Origin: CAIOSQ01 sp044359885
GTDB taxonomy: Bacteria > Pseudomonadota > Alphaproteobacteria > CACIAM-22H2
DNA: 5,332 nucleotides
Assembly (NCBI GenBank): GCA_044359885.1
Contig: JBIKLI010000306.1
Location: 1-5,332, forward strand
Direction: 5' to 3'
Of this stretch, positions 4,854-5,332 are shown one piece after another. The position numbers were made by a program, and so were the translations under genes. Within the stretch, counting starts at the first letter, position 1, and each line of letters opens with the position of its first letter. The notes beneath the pieces were generated by a model. The model saw only the letters and a list, made by a program, of their open reading frames with translations. It made no database searches and was not told the DNA's origin.

Positions 4854-5332
4854 TCAGGCCACCCGCGACGGCCGCGGCGCCAGACCGCCGGCGCGGCAGA
4901 TGAAGGCGGCGACATCCTCGACGCCCTTGCCCGCGCGCACGTTGGCGAACAGGAATGGACGCTGGCCGCGCATGCGCCTGGCATCGCGGTCCATGACCTC
5001 GAGCGAGGCGCCGACATGCGGCGCCAGATCGATCTTGTTGATCACCAGCAGATCCGATCGCGTGATGCCCGGACCGCCCTTGCGCGGGATCTTCTCGCCC
5101 GCGGCGACGTCGATCACGTAGATCGTGATGTCGGCCAGCTCCGGGGAGAAGGTCGCCGCGAGATTGTCGCCCCCCGATTCGATGAACATCAGTTCCAGGT
5201 CGGGGAAGCGCCGGTTCATCTGCTCGACCGCGGCCAGGTTGATCGACGCGTCCTCGCGGATCGCGGTATGCGGGCAGCCGCCGGTCTCGACGCCCATGAT
5301 CCGCTCCGGCGCCAGAGCGCCCGAGCGGGTCA
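4854..5332 (-). CDS. ureG: Urease accessory GTPase UreG (3' part; start lies beyond the right edge)
   Basis: UreG is the cytosolic SIMIBI-class GTPase that, with UreF, UreD and UreE, delivers nickel to the urease active site. The visible 158 codons begin in the TRSGALAPERI segment and continue through MGVETGGCPHTAIREDAS (nickel/zinc-binding Cys-Pro-His at 5276-5268), IESGGDNLAATFSPELAD, VIDVAAGEKIPRKGGPGI, LLVINKIDLAP (GTPase G4 motif NKID at 5039-5028) and a C-terminal MRGQRPFLFANV helix region. The ATG at 5297 is internal: family similarity continues upstream to the edge, and the P-loop domain (some 50-60 residues) must lie outside. Against a usual 200-215 residues the C-terminus is normal, ending at TGA 4856-4854 with a short Arg/Pro tail. 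ureG is often the last gene of urease operons, so ureF, ureE and structural genes are expected to the right. Confidence 0.95.
   Translation of the reverse strand, partial: TRSGALAPERIMGVETGGCPHTAIREDASINLAAVEQMNRRFPDLELMFIESGGDNLAATFSPELADITIYVIDVAAGEKIPRKGGPGITRSDLLVINKIDLAPHVGASLEVMDRDARRMRGQRPFLFANVRAGKGVEDVAAFICRAGGLAPRPSRVA

Noticed and set aside
4854..5297. UreG starting at the ATG at 5297.
   Set aside because: Family similarity continues in frame upstream to the window edge, and a 147-residue form would lack the P-loop needed for GTP binding.
1..5332. A previously undescribed multi-gene defence or mobile system, a CRISPR array, or structured RNA.
   Set aside because: No regularly spaced repeats, effector domains or convincing RNA structures were seen. 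Every long non-shadow frame is explained by known enzyme, regulator or transposase families, or by decayed copies of them.

Overview
The window is very GC-rich and its coding frames lean strongly to G/C in the third position. Together with the protein families seen, this suggests a high-GC proteobacterium, probably an alphaproteobacterium; that is an inference from composition and family, not a species call. I can support four intact or edge-cut metabolic and regulatory genes, one edge-cut secreted-protein gene, and about 1.3 kb of gene wreckage.

Left part (1-1602): the first 120 bases hold the start of a leftward gene for a small secreted protein with tryptophan-spaced seven-residue repeats, cut by the window edge. 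A 225-base divergent intergenic region with a plausible promoter separates it from a rightward 418-residue metal-dependent amidohydrolase of the N-carbamoyl-amino-acid hydrolase / allantoate amidohydrolase type (peptidase family M20 fold).

Middle (1625-3217): running leftward and ending 22 bases from the amidohydrolase stop are a 341-residue PLP enzyme of the D-cysteine desulfhydrase / ACC deaminase family and, upstream of it, a 168-residue MarR-family regulator resembling HpaR. Both have good ribosome binding sites and lie 60 bases apart, so they probably form a two-gene operon. The PLP enzyme keeps the catalytic lysine but departs from its family at several positions that contact substrate, so its substrate may be unusual.

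Right part (3493-about 4850): a graveyard. A 22-codon start of an ISNCY-type transposase runs directly into a decayed IS3-family element with no DDE catalytic core. Next comes a branched-chain-aminotransferase-like pseudogene, recognisable in two frames with an internal deletion. The window closes with the 3' three quarters of ureG, the urease nickel-chaperone GTPase, running leftward; the rest of a urease operon should lie just beyond the right edge.

Working together: the M20 hydrolase, the PLP lyase/deaminase and urease would all release ammonia from small nitrogen compounds, which hints at a nitrogen-scavenging neighbourhood. They are on different transcripts, so this link is only suggestive. 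I see no CRISPR array, tRNA, rRNA, phage module or defence system.
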